Positions 24,305-32,639 are shown, counted from the first letter of the stretch. The stretch: 33,813 nucleotides of DNA from Lachnospiraceae bacterium (GCA_028695945.1 JAQVIB010000002.1:1-33813), one strand, 5' to 3'. The notes: generated by a model from the letters alone, not told the origin. Numbers and translations: made by a program.

Positions 24305-24982
24305 ATGTATAACGAAAGAAAGATTTCTAGTGCTGTTATTAATAGGTTGCCTAGATACTACAGGTATTTGGGTGATTTGCTTGAAAATGACATTACTCGT
24401 ATTTCTTCAAAAGAACTAAGCACTAAGATGAATATAACAGCTTCCCAAATACGTCAGGACCTTAACAACTTTGGTGGATTCGGACAACAGGGTTATGGCT
24501 ATAATGTAGAATATCTTCATAGTGAAATTAAAAAGATTTTAGGACTTGACAGGGTTTATAACCTTATTGTTGTTGGCGGAGGAAATATTGGTCAAGCTCT
24601 TGTAAATTATACTAACTTTGAAAAACGTGGTTTCGTTATTACGGCTGTTTTTGACGTTAACCCTCGTCTTATTGGTATGACCATTCGTGGTGTAGCAGTT
24701 TATGACGTTGACTATATGAAGGAATTTGTTGAAAACAATAAGGTAGATGTAGCAATACTTACCCTTCCAAGGTCGCAAGCAAATAGTATTGCCAACGACT
24801 TGGTAGAATGGGGTGTTAAGGGTCTGTGGAATTTCTCTCATGTAGACCTTAATATGCAAGAAGACGTAAAGGTTGAAAATGTACATCTTACAGACAGCCT
24901 TATGACTTTACTTTACAAAATTAACGAAGTTGAAACTGAAGAATCCGTAAATCCACAAACTAAAGACGATAGTGAAGAATAG
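24305..24982 (+). CDS. rex: Redox-sensing transcriptional repressor Rex
   Basis: NADH/NAD+-responsive repressor of fermentation and respiration genes. The product is 225 residues. The winged helix covers ~5-75 (VINRLPRYYRYLGDLL; MNITASQIRQDLNNFGGFGQQGYGY). The Rossmann domain follows with NLIVVGGGNIGQALVNY (~88-104), and the C-terminal helix swaps between subunits. The frame is open far upstream on the shadow of the ABC-F gene. The start is set at 24305 because AAGGGG lies about 9 bases before it, the family begins around here, and the promoter places the start site downstream of earlier ATGs. A terminator follows at 24996. Confidence 0.95.
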   Translation: MYNERKISSAVINRLPRYYRYLGDLLENDITRISSKELSTKMNITASQIRQDLNNFGGFGQQGYGYNVEYLHSEIKKILGLDRVYNLIVVGGGNIGQALVNYTNFEKRGFVITAVFDVNPRLIGMTIRGVAVYDVDYMKEFVENNKVDVAILTLPRSQANSIANDLVEWGVKGLWNFSHVDLNMQEDVKVENVHLTDSLMTLLYKINEVETEESVNPQTKDDSEE

Positions 24983-24995
24983 TAAGTAGCTTAAG

Positions 24996-25023
24996 GCCTG
25001 TATTAATTTATACAGGCTTTTTT
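24996..25023 (+). terminator. Terminator of rex
   Basis: GCCTGTAT pairs with ATACAGGC (24996-25017), followed by TTTTTT. Confidence 0.9.
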
Positions 25024-25111
25024 ACATTAAAAAACATATTTATGGAAACCTGATTTAATGTTACCAAAAAATAAAACAGAGTTTTCCTAATTTAAGGAGG
25101 CTAATTGAACA

Positions 25112-26638
25112 ATGAACCAAAGCTATATTATTACACCTGTTGCGGGTGCAGTTATTGGATATTTTACAAATTGGTTGGCAATAAAAATGCTTTTTAGGCC
25201 ACACAAACAACTACATATTGGTAAAATTAAAGTTCCGTTTACACCAGGTCTTATTCCAAAAGAAAAGGAGCGAATTGCACTAAGCCTTGGGAATACTGTA
25301 GGAAACCACATCTTAACTCAGGATGTAATGCTAGATTATTTAAGTAAACCTGATGTTCTTTCAAGCCTTTCCTCCTCATTAGATAAAGGCTTTAATTCTT
25401 TAAAATGCAGTTACCTTACTGTTGACCAAGCTCTTATTAATATATTAGGCAATGATAAGGATACCTTTGTTGATACTGCAAAAGCAGGTGTTCTTAAATC
25501 TTTAGAAAGCTTTTTGCTTAAACCAAGCTTAAAAAACGATGTAAATGACATAATATATAACAAAGTTTATTCCATTTTATTAACCAATATCAAAGACCTT
25601 CCAGCGGACAAGCTTCTTGAAGTTTTAAAAACAGCCGTTAAGTCCTGTACTAAAGATATTGCACAAAAAGGCGTTTTACGTAATGTTATAGAAAAAAGCC
25701 TTTGGGAATTTTTGCTTAATTTAAAGGATGATGAACGTAAATTATGTGCCATTGCCTCCTACTCCAGTGTTCAAGAGGCAAAAGACTATCTTGCCATAAA
25801 GACACCTGCCATAATAAATTCTCTTATCTCTCTTACAGAAAATCCCGAAGTAGAGAAACTGATTAAAGCAAAAATAGTTGGTATTATTCAAAGCTTTGCA
25901 GGTCCTTTTATGGGAATGTTCATAAACCCTGATGATATATACGTACGCCTTATTGAAAGCCTTACAGTTTATATTAATGACCCCGAGAACATGCCAGAAA
26001 TTGAACAAGCTGTAAGTCTTATAGTAGATAAAGCAATGGATATGACTGTTGGTGAAGTTTGTGGAATTATAACTGGTGAAATGCGTGAAGCAACAATAAA
26101 TAAAGCCGTTGGTTTTATAATTGACGAGCTTACAAAAAGCGAAACCATTGACGGTCTTATTAACAAACTTTCCGCCTATCTTGCCAAGCATGGGGATAAC
26201 ACCATTTTAGACATTTTAAACACCATAGATAGTAATGCTGATGAAAATCTTAAAGTTGTTATTACCTCCATTACCAACACCATGTTTTCAAATGCAACGG
26301 TTTCTCTTATAGCCGAAGTTATAAATAATCAAACAAACCGACTTCTTAAACAAAAAATTGCTTACCTTGCCCAAAAGGTAGGTGAAAGCACATATTCAAG
26401 GGTTAAAAAATCTATTTTTACACTCTATAGCTTTAGTTTAAAAAACATTGCTCCTAAAGTTCTTACAGCATTTAACATACCAAAAATTGTAGAGGAACGT
26501 ATTAATTCTTTCAGCATTCAGTACACCGAAGAACTGATATTGGAAATAGTTAACAAAGAACTTCAGGCAATCACTGCCATAGGTGGTATTTTAGGCTTTA
26601 TTATAGGGCTTTTGCCTGTTTTAATTGAACTGCTGTAA
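25112..26638 (+). CDS. DUF445 family membrane-associated protein
   Basis: A 508-residue DUF445 protein (YheB-like group). The conserved N-terminus is hydrophobic and carries the family motif GAVIGYFTNWLAIKMLFRPH, then KVPFTPGLIPKEKERIALSLG. A long helical middle of repeated ~80-residue units follows (EKLIKAKIVGIIQ; EVCGIITGEMREATINK). It ends in a single hydrophobic segment GGILGFIIGLLPVLIELL. Function is not established; Bacillus relatives have been linked to spores. AAGGAGG lies 10 bases before the ATG. It stands alone between rex and the IclR regulator. Confidence 0.9.
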   Translation: MNQSYIITPVAGAVIGYFTNWLAIKMLFRPHKQLHIGKIKVPFTPGLIPKEKERIALSLGNTVGNHILTQDVMLDYLSKPDVLSSLSSSLDKGFNSLKCSYLTVDQALINILGNDKDTFVDTAKAGVLKSLESFLLKPSLKNDVNDIIYNKVYSILLTNIKDLPADKLLEVLKTAVKSCTKDIAQKGVLRNVIEKSLWEFLLNLKDDERKLCAIASYSSVQEAKDYLAIKTPAIINSLISLTENPEVEKLIKAKIVGIIQSFAGPFMGMFINPDDIYVRLIESLTVYINDPENMPEIEQAVSLIVDKAMDMTVGEVCGIITGEMREATINKAVGFIIDELTKSETIDGLINKLSAYLAKHGDNTILDILNTIDSNADENLKVVITSITNTMFSNATVSLIAEVINNQTNRLLKQKIAYLAQKVGESTYSRVKKSIFTLYSFSLKNIAPKVLTAFNIPKIVEERINSFSIQYTEELILEIVNKELQAITAIGGILGFIIGLLPVLIELL

Positions 26639-26705
26639 ATATTAAACAAATATTCATAAAAATAATTTGTACTTTTTATAATTGAAAATTTGAACAAGTT
26701 TCTAT

Positions 26706-26741
26706 AAGCTTATTGACTTTGTTAATAAGCTTTGTTAGAAT
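26706..26741 (+). promoter_or_regulatory. Promoter of the iclR-type gene overlapped by a 9-bp inverted repeat
   Basis: TTGACT (26713-26718), a 17-base spacer and TAGAAT (26736-26741). A perfect inverted repeat AAGCTTATT/AATAAGCTT (26706-26714 and 26724-26732) covers the -35 and spacer. IclR-family proteins often repress their own genes from such palindromes, so this is a likely operator. Confidence 0.6.
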
Positions 26742-26796
26742 ACAAGTGAAAGTTTATGGACTGTATCTTATATTATCGAACATGTGAGGTTAAACT

Positions 26797-27555
26797 ATGG
26801 GGAAAACTAAAAACATTCAATCTATAGAACGTGCTATGTCCATTTTAGAGCTTTTTGAAGATGGAAACCGAGAAAAAAGTGTTAAAGAAATTGCACTTAA
26901 ACTGGATTTAAGCAAAAGCACTGTATTTGGCTTAATAAACACCCTTGCAAACCTTAATTACCTTCACCAAAATGAAGACAACTTAAAATATAGTCTTGGT
27001 CTAAAAGTTCTAGCTCTTGGCAGTGCGGTGTCACAAAGCAATTTGCTTTCAAAAGCAGCAAATCCACATTTGCAAAAGCTTTCCTTTAAGTTTCAAGAAA
27101 CCTGTCTTTTGGCAATTGAGGAAAATGGCTTTGTTGTGTATATAGACAAAACTGAATCTTCAAGTTCAATTTCAATAAATACACGTATTGGTACAAAAAA
27201 AGACCTATTTTGCACAGGTGTTGGTAAGTGCTTTTTAGCATTTATGCCAAAAGAAAATGCAGACAACATTATAAACCTTGGTCTACGTAAACTAACTCCA
27301 AATACAATTGACAATGCAAGTGACCTTGAAAAAGAGTTGAACTCCATAAGAAAACGTGGCTTTGCATTTGATAATGAAGAATATGAGCTTGGTATAAGCT
27401 GTGTTGCGGTGCCTGTTTTCAGCAACTCTGGCAAAATAATTGCTTCTATAAGCCTTACAGGCCCTACAGCAAGAATACGAGAAATAGACCTTACAGATTT
27501 AAGCGAAAGCCTAAAGTTTACTGCAAAAGCTATTTCTGGTGACTTAAATGTTTAG
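26797..27555 (+). CDS. IclR-family transcriptional regulator
   Basis: A 252-residue regulator. The N-terminal winged helix covers ~8-70, with recognition helix region SVKEIALKLDLSKSTVFGLINTL (~27-49; parts SVKEIALKLDL and SKSTVFGLINTL). The C-terminal IclR effector domain covers ~80-250 (GLKVLALGSAVSQSNLL, CTGVGKCFLAFMP, FDNEEYELGISCVAVPVF). The effector domain usually binds small organic acids. The start ATG has GTGAGG about 9 bases upstream. It lies 78 bases before the IlvD/Edd-type dehydratase on the same strand, with no terminator between, so it may control and be cotranscribed with that gene. Confidence 0.92.
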   Translation: MGKTKNIQSIERAMSILELFEDGNREKSVKEIALKLDLSKSTVFGLINTLANLNYLHQNEDNLKYSLGLKVLALGSAVSQSNLLSKAANPHLQKLSFKFQETCLLAIEENGFVVYIDKTESSSSISINTRIGTKKDLFCTGVGKCFLAFMPKENADNIINLGLRKLTPNTIDNASDLEKELNSIRKRGFAFDNEEYELGISCVAVPVFSNSGKIIASISLTGPTARIREIDLTDLSESLKFTAKAISGDLNV

Positions 27556-27633
27556 TTTTCTAAAATTTAGGTAGTAAACGGCAAAAGCCTGCTAATAATA
27601 TGTATGTTGTTAATATTTTAAGGGGGAAAAAAA

Positions 27634-29316
27634 ATGGAAAAATTCCGCAGTGAAGAAATTATGGAATTATCATGTAAAGGTTACTTTAAGTCTATGGGTT
27701 ATTCCGAAGACGAGTTAGGACATAAACCAAGAATTGGTATTGCAAATTCCTGGAATCAGTTAGTTCCTGGTCACTATAACCTTAATCAGGTTTCTGAATA
27801 CGTTAAAAGAGGTATTTACGCTGCTGGTGGTGTAGCTTGCGAATTTGGAGTAATGGCTGCATGTGATGGCATTGCACAAGGTCACGTAGGAATGAAGTAC
27901 ATTCTTCCTTCACGTGAAATTATCTGTAACTCAGTTGAAATTATGGTACAAGCTCATCAGCTTGATGCAGTTGTTCTTGTTGCATCATGCGATAAAATCG
28001 TTCCAGGTATGCTTATGGCAGCAGCAAGATTGAATATTCCTGCTATCCTTATTAACGGTGGACCAATGCTTGGCGGCATCCAGTTCGACGGCAGAAAATC
28101 AGATGGCACTTCACCTGATGAAGCTAAAGGTATGCTTGCAGCAGGCAAAATTAATCAGGATGAACTTGATAACCTTATTGATGCTTGTGGCCCTGGTTGC
28201 GGTTCATGTTCTTTCTTTGGAACAGCAAACACAATGGGGTGCGTAACTGAAGCCCTTGGTATGAGTCTTACAGGCAGTGCAGTTATTCCTGCTGTTTATG
28301 CTGAAAGATCAAGATGTGCATACGCAACAGGTGCAAAATGCGTTGAGCTTGCTAAAAAAGACATTAAGCCACGTGACATCATCACAAAAGAATCTATTAA
28401 AAATGCTATTAAAGCCTGCCTTTCTGTTTCAGGCTCAACAAATGCTGTTCTTCACTTAAGTGCTATTGCTATTGAAGCTGGTATTCCTTATGAAGAATTC
28501 AACGTAGTAGATGCTTTCGATGAGTTAAATAAAACAACACCTCAGCTTGCTAAAATTAACCCTGCAAGCCACTGGAGCCTTGAGGACTTCTATTTTGCAG
28601 GTGGTATGCCAAGAGTAATGCAGCACTTAGGTGATTCTCTTGACCTTACGGTTATGACTGCAAACGCTATGACCCTTGGCGAAACCCTTGCAAAAGTTAA
28701 ATATACCTATCCTGAAAACAAAGAACTTATTAGAACAAAAGAAACTGCTTACAGCCAAACAGGTGGTCTTGCAGTGCTTAGAGGTAACCTTGCACCTGAA
28801 ACAGGTGTTACAAAACCAGGTGCTTTTGACCCGTCCTTATATGAATTTACAGGCACAGCTATCTGCTTCGATTGTGAGGAAGATGCCGAAGAAGCTATCC
28901 TTGGCGGCAAGGTTAAACCTGGTAATGTAGTAGTTGTTCGTTATGAAGGTCCTAAAGGCGGCCCTGGTATGCGAGAAATGTACAAGGCAATGAAATACCT
29001 TTACGGTATGGGACTTAATATGTCTACAGCACTTATTACCGACGGTCGTTTTTCTGGAACCAACAACGGTTGCTTTGTTGGACACATTTCTCCTGAAGCT
29101 GCTGATGGTGGCCCAATCGCTATTGTTGAAGACGGCGATGAAATCTACCTTAACGTAATGGAAGGCAAACTTGAACTTCATGTTCCAGACGAAGTTATTG
29201 CTGAAAGACTTAAACGCTGGAAACGCCCTGAAAAGAAAGATATTCCAAACGGATATTTAAAACTTTACTCAAGAGTTGCTTCTTCAGCAGCTAGAGGTGC
29301 AGTTATCGATTGCTAA
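27634..29316 (+). CDS. ilvD: IlvD/Edd-family dehydratase, probably dihydroxy-acid dehydratase
   Basis: A 560-residue iron-sulfur dehydratase. If IlvD, it makes 2-oxoisovalerate, the substrate of the LeuA in this window. Motifs: GIANSWNQLVPGHYNL (~39-54), MAACDGIAQGHVGMKY (cluster Cys), VASCDKIVPGMLMAA (second Cys), DACGPGCGSCSFFGTANTMG (third cysteine region), and ALITDGRFSGTNNG near the C-terminus. It differs from the textbook IlvD start, and it pairs with an IclR regulator rather than with ilvB/N/C. Sugar-acid dehydratases of the same family (IlvD/Edd) are therefore a real alternative. AAGGGGG lies 8 bases before the ATG. Gene symbol is provisional. Confidence 0.8.
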   Translation: MEKFRSEEIMELSCKGYFKSMGYSEDELGHKPRIGIANSWNQLVPGHYNLNQVSEYVKRGIYAAGGVACEFGVMAACDGIAQGHVGMKYILPSREIICNSVEIMVQAHQLDAVVLVASCDKIVPGMLMAAARLNIPAILINGGPMLGGIQFDGRKSDGTSPDEAKGMLAAGKINQDELDNLIDACGPGCGSCSFFGTANTMGCVTEALGMSLTGSAVIPAVYAERSRCAYATGAKCVELAKKDIKPRDIITKESIKNAIKACLSVSGSTNAVLHLSAIAIEAGIPYEEFNVVDAFDELNKTTPQLAKINPASHWSLEDFYFAGGMPRVMQHLGDSLDLTVMTANAMTLGETLAKVKYTYPENKELIRTKETAYSQTGGLAVLRGNLAPETGVTKPGAFDPSLYEFTGTAICFDCEEDAEEAILGGKVKPGNVVVVRYEGPKGGPGMREMYKAMKYLYGMGLNMSTALITDGRFSGTNNGCFVGHISPEAADGGPIAIVEDGDEIYLNVMEGKLELHVPDEVIAERLKRWKRPEKKDIPNGYLKLYSRVASSAARGAVIDC

Positions 29317-29323
29317 TTAGTTG

Positions 29324-29378
29324 TTAATAAGAAAACGGTTTCGTCTGATTTATTTCAGAAGAAACCGCTTTCTTATAT
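29324..29378 (+). terminator. Terminator after the dehydratase gene
   Basis: ATAAGAAAACGGTTTC pairs with GAAACCGCTTTCTTAT with a few mismatches, and inner TCTGA/TCAGA; T-rich bases follow. It probably serves both convergent genes. Confidence 0.75.
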
Positions 29379-29405
29379 CTTTTCTATTTGTTTAAATACT
29401 TCACC

Positions 29406-30245
29406 TTAAAATGAAATATTGTCAATTAATCTTGTTTTGCCAACAAATACCGCCATTGCAACTAAAACTTTTCCATCAATAGCTTCAACATCTTCAATTG
29501 TATCACTATCAACTATTTTAACATAATCAATTCTAGCAAGCGGCTCTTTTTCAATAATGGCCTTCATAGTGTCCAAAACCACTGTAGCATTTTTTTCTCC
29601 GCCTTCAAAAACCTTTCTGCCTTCTGCAAGTGCCTTGCTAAGTACCAATGCAGCTTTTCTTTCTTCTGCACTTAAATAAGCATTGCGTGAGCTTAAAGCA
29701 AGCCCGTCCTGTTCACGCACAATAGGGCATTCAATAACTTCTGTGTCTATATTCAAATCCCTAACCATTCTCTTAATAATAGCAAGCTGTTGTGCATCTT
29801 TTTTACCAAAATAAGCTTTATCTGGTGTAACTATGTTAAAAAGCTTATTAACAACAGTACATACTCCTCTAAAATGTGAAGGTCTGCTCATACCACACAA
29901 GTTATGAGTAAGGCTATCCATATCTGTATAGGTACAAAAATCCTTAAAGTACATTTCGGATGCCAAAGGGTGGAAAATAATGTCTACCCCTGCATCTTCA
30001 CATAATTTACTGTCTCTTTCCAAATTCCTTGGATAGGCGTCTAAATCTTCGTTCACCCCAAATTGAATTGGGTTTACAAAAATGCTTACTACCACCTTGT
30101 CATTTTCCTCATGGGCTTTATCTATAAGACTTTTATGCCCAGCATGAAGATAGCCCATTGTTGGTACAAGCCCAACTGTTAAACCCTGCTTTTTCCATTC
30201 CTTAATACTTTCTCGTACTTCTGCAATTCTTCCTAATGTTTTCAT
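29406..30245 (-). CDS. panC: Pantothenate synthetase
   Basis: ATP-dependent condensation of pantoate and beta-alanine to pantothenate, in the cytoplasm. The 279-residue protein has the nucleotidyltransferase HxGH motif as HAGH (residues 34-37, in PTMGYLHAGHKSL), VSIFVNPIQFGVNEDLDAYPR (in parts VSIFVNPIQFG and EDLDAYPR), YFGKKDAQQLAIIKRM, and the KMSKS-like SSRNAYLS. GGGAGG lies 6 bases before the ATG. It has its own promoter, and neither panB nor panD is in the window, so the pathway genes are scattered or the cell takes up pantoate. Confidence 0.96.
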   Translation of the reverse strand: MKTLGRIAEVRESIKEWKKQGLTVGLVPTMGYLHAGHKSLIDKAHEENDKVVVSIFVNPIQFGVNEDLDAYPRNLERDSKLCEDAGVDIIFHPLASEMYFKDFCTYTDMDSLTHNLCGMSRPSHFRGVCTVVNKLFNIVTPDKAYFGKKDAQQLAIIKRMVRDLNIDTEVIECPIVREQDGLALSSRNAYLSAEERKAALVLSKALAEGRKVFEGGEKNATVVLDTMKAIIEKEPLARIDYVKIVDSDTIEDVEAIDGKVLVAMAVFVGKTRLIDNISF

Positions 30246-30270
30246 CTCTTGCCTCCCAAAATAGTTCTAA

Positions 30271-30300
30271 AATCTAATTTCCCTCTACCCTATATGTCAA
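30271..30300 (-). promoter_or_regulatory. Promoter of panC
   Basis: On the minus strand TTGACA (30295-30300), an 18-base spacer and TAGATT (30271-30276), 25 bases before the panC ATG. Confidence 0.6.
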
Positions 30301-30309
30301 AACTGTTTT

Positions 30310-30519
30310 TTACTTTTCTTCAACAGTTTTACCTGGGTCATTTATATAGACCTCTCTGTGCAGCAAATATTTCCTTTTAAGTCCATTTTGCTCAATAAAT
30401 GTATCTATTTCCTCAAATTTCAGTAATGCTGAAAGTTTGGGAACAAAGAGTTCCCATTTCAAATCGTGAAGGCGGAATTCATTTCCGTAGATATAATTTC
30501 CTTTTCGTTCTTTTTCCAT
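30310..30519 (-). CDS. Small hypothetical protein downstream of the cyclase-family gene
   Basis: Not recognised. A 69-residue, charged, soluble-looking frame (MEKERKGNYIYGNEFRLHDL; LLKFEEIDTFIEQNGLKRKY; EVYINDPGKTVEEK). It starts 8 bases after the cyclase-family stop. The only ribosome-site candidate is the GAGGAG about 20 bases upstream, inside the end of that gene, so translation would depend on coupling. Its codons look like the neighbours', and the frame fills the gap without stops, which supports a real gene. A competing short frame overlaps its start. Moderate confidence only. Confidence 0.5.
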   Translation of the reverse strand: MEKERKGNYIYGNEFRLHDLKWELFVPKLSALLKFEEIDTFIEQNGLKRKYLLHREVYINDPGKTVEEK

Positions 30520-30526
30520 TCATGTT

Positions 30527-31114
30527 TCATATGCTACACTCCTCAAGTACCACTCTTAAAGACACCCCATCAAGACCATCCATTTTAAGAGGAAGACATA
30601 TAAGGCGGTATTCTCCATCCCTTACATTGAAAAGCTCAAGACCCTCAATAATGGGTATTCCATTACCAAGCAATATCTTATGACAACAAAAACCTTCGTT
30701 ACAACTATCTTCTATATCCATTGCATCAGTTCCCACAATTCTTGTTTCAAGGGTTGCAATATATTTTGCACCATCATCTGTTATACCAAATTTGCCTTCA
30801 CTTTTAAATAAAATTCTGCTTTTAGGTTCAAGTTGCAAGCTTTTTAAGAAATTCTCGTCTATAGCCTGATTTACACTAACTACAACGCACTTTCCGCAAA
30901 TTAAGTTTATATCCAATTGTGATACATCTGCACCCTCATCAAAAAAGTGCTTTGGTGAATCAATATGTGTGGCAAAATGGCTGCCCATTTCAATTTTACT
31001 TAAATTAAATTCATCCCCGTTTTTAATTTCAGATACTTTACTTACAGAATATATTGGGTCTCCCTCAAAAATTTTTGTTTTAGTGTTTATATTTTTTGTT
31101 ATATCTATAAACAT
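30527..31114 (-). CDS. Cyclase-family (kynurenine formamidase-like) metal-dependent hydrolase
   Basis: A 195-residue protein of the cyclase family (PF04199 type, which includes bacterial kynurenine formamidase). The metal-binding motif HxxTHxDxPxH is present as SHFATHIDSPKHFF (~residues 47-60). The supporting stretches ILFKSEGKFGITDDGAKYIA and TRIVGTDAMDIED also fit the fold. The open frame begins at a GTG (31121-31123) that overlaps the ribosome site AAGGTG. The ATG three codons later (31112-31114) is the better start, with AAGGTGA 6 bases upstream. No tryptophan-degradation genes are nearby, so the substrate is open. Confidence 0.85.
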   Translation of the reverse strand: MFIDITKNINTKTKIFEGDPIYSVSKVSEIKNGDEFNLSKIEMGSHFATHIDSPKHFFDEGADVSQLDINLICGKCVVVSVNQAIDENFLKSLQLEPKSRILFKSEGKFGITDDGAKYIATLETRIVGTDAMDIEDSCNEGFCCHKILLGNGIPIIEGLELFNVRDGEYRLICLPLKMDGLDGVSLRVVLEECSI

Positions 31115-31218
31115 AATCTTCACCTTTTTTTAAAAACGTGGTATACTATGTACCAAGCTAGCTTAAGTCGAATTTGTGTCATGCTGTGCTTAATATACTA
31201 TATTTAGGAGGAATATAA

Positions 31219-31425
31219 ATGGCATTTCAAGTTACTAAAGAATCTAAAATAGGCGAAATTTTAATGCAAGATAGAGGCATTGCCGCTATCTTAATGCAAT
31301 CTGGTATGCACTGTGTAGGTTGTCCATCATCAGCAGGTGAAACCCTTGCCGAAGCAGGCATGGTTCACGGTATGGATGTTGAAAAACTTGTTAAAGATAT
31401 AAACGCATACCTTGCAGCAAAATAA
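31219..31425 (+). CDS. DUF1858 domain protein
   Basis: A 68-residue protein of the DUF1858 family. The conserved centre is AAILMQSGMHCVGCPSSAGETL with Cys32 and Cys35 in a CxxC pair, then AEAGMVHGMDVEKLVKDINAYL. The family is annotated as hybrid-cluster-associated or disulfide-oxidoreductase-like, but function is not proven. AGGAGG lies 8 bases before the ATG. A possible -10 TATACT is at 31194-31199, and I find no matching -35. It is divergent from the cyclase-family gene and closed by a terminator. Confidence 0.9.
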   Translation: MAFQVTKESKIGEILMQDRGIAAILMQSGMHCVGCPSSAGETLAEAGMVHGMDVEKLVKDINAYLAAK

Positions 31426-31449
31426 TTCCCACCTTTGCAATTGCAAATA

Positions 31450-31474
31450 AACCCTCCTTCAACGGAGGGTTTTC
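31450..31474 (+). terminator. Terminator of the DUF1858 gene
   Basis: AACCCTCC pairs with GGAGGGTT with a 6-base loop, followed by TTT. The lepB stop on the other strand is 6 bases away, so it may serve both. Confidence 0.85.
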
Positions 31475-31479
31475 TATGT

Positions 31480-32040
31480 TTACTTTAACTTTTCAACCTC
31501 TGGATAATATTTAAAATACACTTTTCCCAGAATTTTTTCTTTTTTAACAAATTTGTTCACCCAAAATCTTGAGTCCAATGATTCATTTCTATTATCGCCC
31601 ATCATAAAGTAGCACCCTTCTGGAACTTCATAAGGGCCATAGTTGCCATAAGCTGTTTCCTTTACATATTCATCTTCAAGAGGCGTATCTGCTCCATTTA
31701 TATACACTCTTCCGTCAATAACTTCAACTGTATCTCCTGGTAAACCTATTACACGCTTAACATACAATGTTTTTTCATCATCAGGATACTTAAACACTAC
31801 TATATCGCCTCGTTGCGGACTATCAAAATAATAAGTAAGTCTAAGTGCAATTATTCTGTCTTTAGGCATTATTGTGTTTTCCATAGACCCTGTTGGTACA
31901 GTTGCATTTACAATAATAAAATTGTTAATTAAAAAAGCCAATACCAAGGCAAATGAAATGGTTTTAATCCAGCTAATAATTTCAGTTTTTGCACTTGTTT
32001 TTTCTTCTTTTTTCTCTTCTGCTTTATATTCTTCTGACAT
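31480..32040 (-). CDS. lepB: Signal peptidase I
   Basis: Type I signal peptidase that cleaves secreted preproteins at the outer face of the membrane. The 186-residue form has a charged N-terminus (YKAEEKKEEKTSAK), one membrane segment (~25-45, SFALVLAFLINNFIIVN), then box B with nucleophile Ser52 in PTGSMENT. Box D holds the general-base Lys95 in LYVKRVIGLPGD, and box E is GDNRNESLDSRFWG-like (MMGDNRNESLDSRFW). The frame opens 14 codons earlier at 32082. I chose the ATG at 32038-32040, with GGGAG 8 bases upstream. It stands as a single gene. Confidence 0.94.
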   Translation of the reverse strand: MSEEYKAEEKKEEKTSAKTEIISWIKTISFALVLAFLINNFIIVNATVPTGSMENTIMPKDRIIALRLTYYFDSPQRGDIVVFKYPDDEKTLYVKRVIGLPGDTVEVIDGRVYINGADTPLEDEYVKETAYGNYGPYEVPEGCYFMMGDNRNESLDSRFWVNKFVKKEKILGKVYFKYYPEVEKLK

Positions 32041-32120
32041 TTGAATTACTCCCTGTTTTGTATTTGAATCATATAATACCACAAAAAAAATAATTTGTGC
32101 ATAAAAATTTAAATTAATTT

Positions 32121-32153
32121 AAGGTGACAGTGAAAACTTTCCACTGTCACCTT
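32121..32153 (-). terminator. Terminator after the YvlB-like gene
   Basis: Perfect 12-bp arms AAGGTGACAGTG and CACTGTCACCTT, 7 bases past the stop on the minus strand, followed by A/T-rich sequence with short T-runs. Confidence 0.75.
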
Positions 32154-32159
32154 AAAAAT

Positions 32160-32639
32160 CTACTTATCTTCTTTTTTCTCTTCTTCCGCCGATGGAATAA
32201 TTACTACATCTTGTACAAAATCATCTTCTTTGGTAGACGCATCTTTCTCGTCCTCTTCAAAGCAGTCATCATCGCATAAATCATCTTCATCAGCCTGTTT
32301 TTTGCTTTCATATACGTTTCTTATTTCTTCTGCCTTTTCAGCAACAGTATCAGCAGCTTTTTTCATAATAGGCTTAGCATCTTCAACTACTTTGTCTATT
32401 GCATCACCCGCTTTTTTCATAACAGGTTTGCTTTCTTCAACAATTTTATCTGTCTTTTCGCTAAATGTCTTTGCAAAAGAACTTAACCCATCTCCAGCCT
32501 TAGATAGAAGTTGACTTACCTTATCACCTAAATCAAAGTTATCTTTTCTATCAATGGCGGCAAAAAGTCTTTCGGCATCTTCCACACTTATAATTCCCTT
32601 TTCAACCATGGATAAAATAGCCATTCTTTCTTCCTTCAT
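32160..32639 (-). CDS. YvlB/SHOCT-like N-terminus with amphipathic repeats and acidic tail
   Basis: A 159-residue cytoplasmic protein. The first ~30 residues (KEERMAILSMVEKGIISVEDAERLF) resemble the short N-terminal module of YvlB-type proteins. Residues ~50-115 are a helical stretch with a near-repeat: KIVEESKPVMKKAGDAID then KVVEDAKPIMKKAADTVA, each 18 residues, in the style of LEA/apolipoprotein amphipathic helices. The tail from ~118 is strongly acidic (DEDDLCDDDCFEEDEKD). It lacks the DUF4097 beta-helix of full YvlB. AGGAGG lies 7 bases before the ATG. The name is tentative; it may bind membranes through the repeats. Confidence 0.65.
   Translation of the reverse strand: MKEERMAILSMVEKGIISVEDAERLFAAIDRKDNFDLGDKVSQLLSKAGDGLSSFAKTFSEKTDKIVEESKPVMKKAGDAIDKVVEDAKPIMKKAADTVAEKAEEIRNVYESKKQADEDDLCDDDCFEEDEKDASTKEDDFVQDVVIIPSAEEEKKEDK

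Noticed and set aside
27588..27604. Possible Rex operator (TTGTTAATATTTTAA) before the dehydratase
   Set aside because: Only the left half matches the Rex consensus; the right half lacks the AACAA end. Too weak to call.
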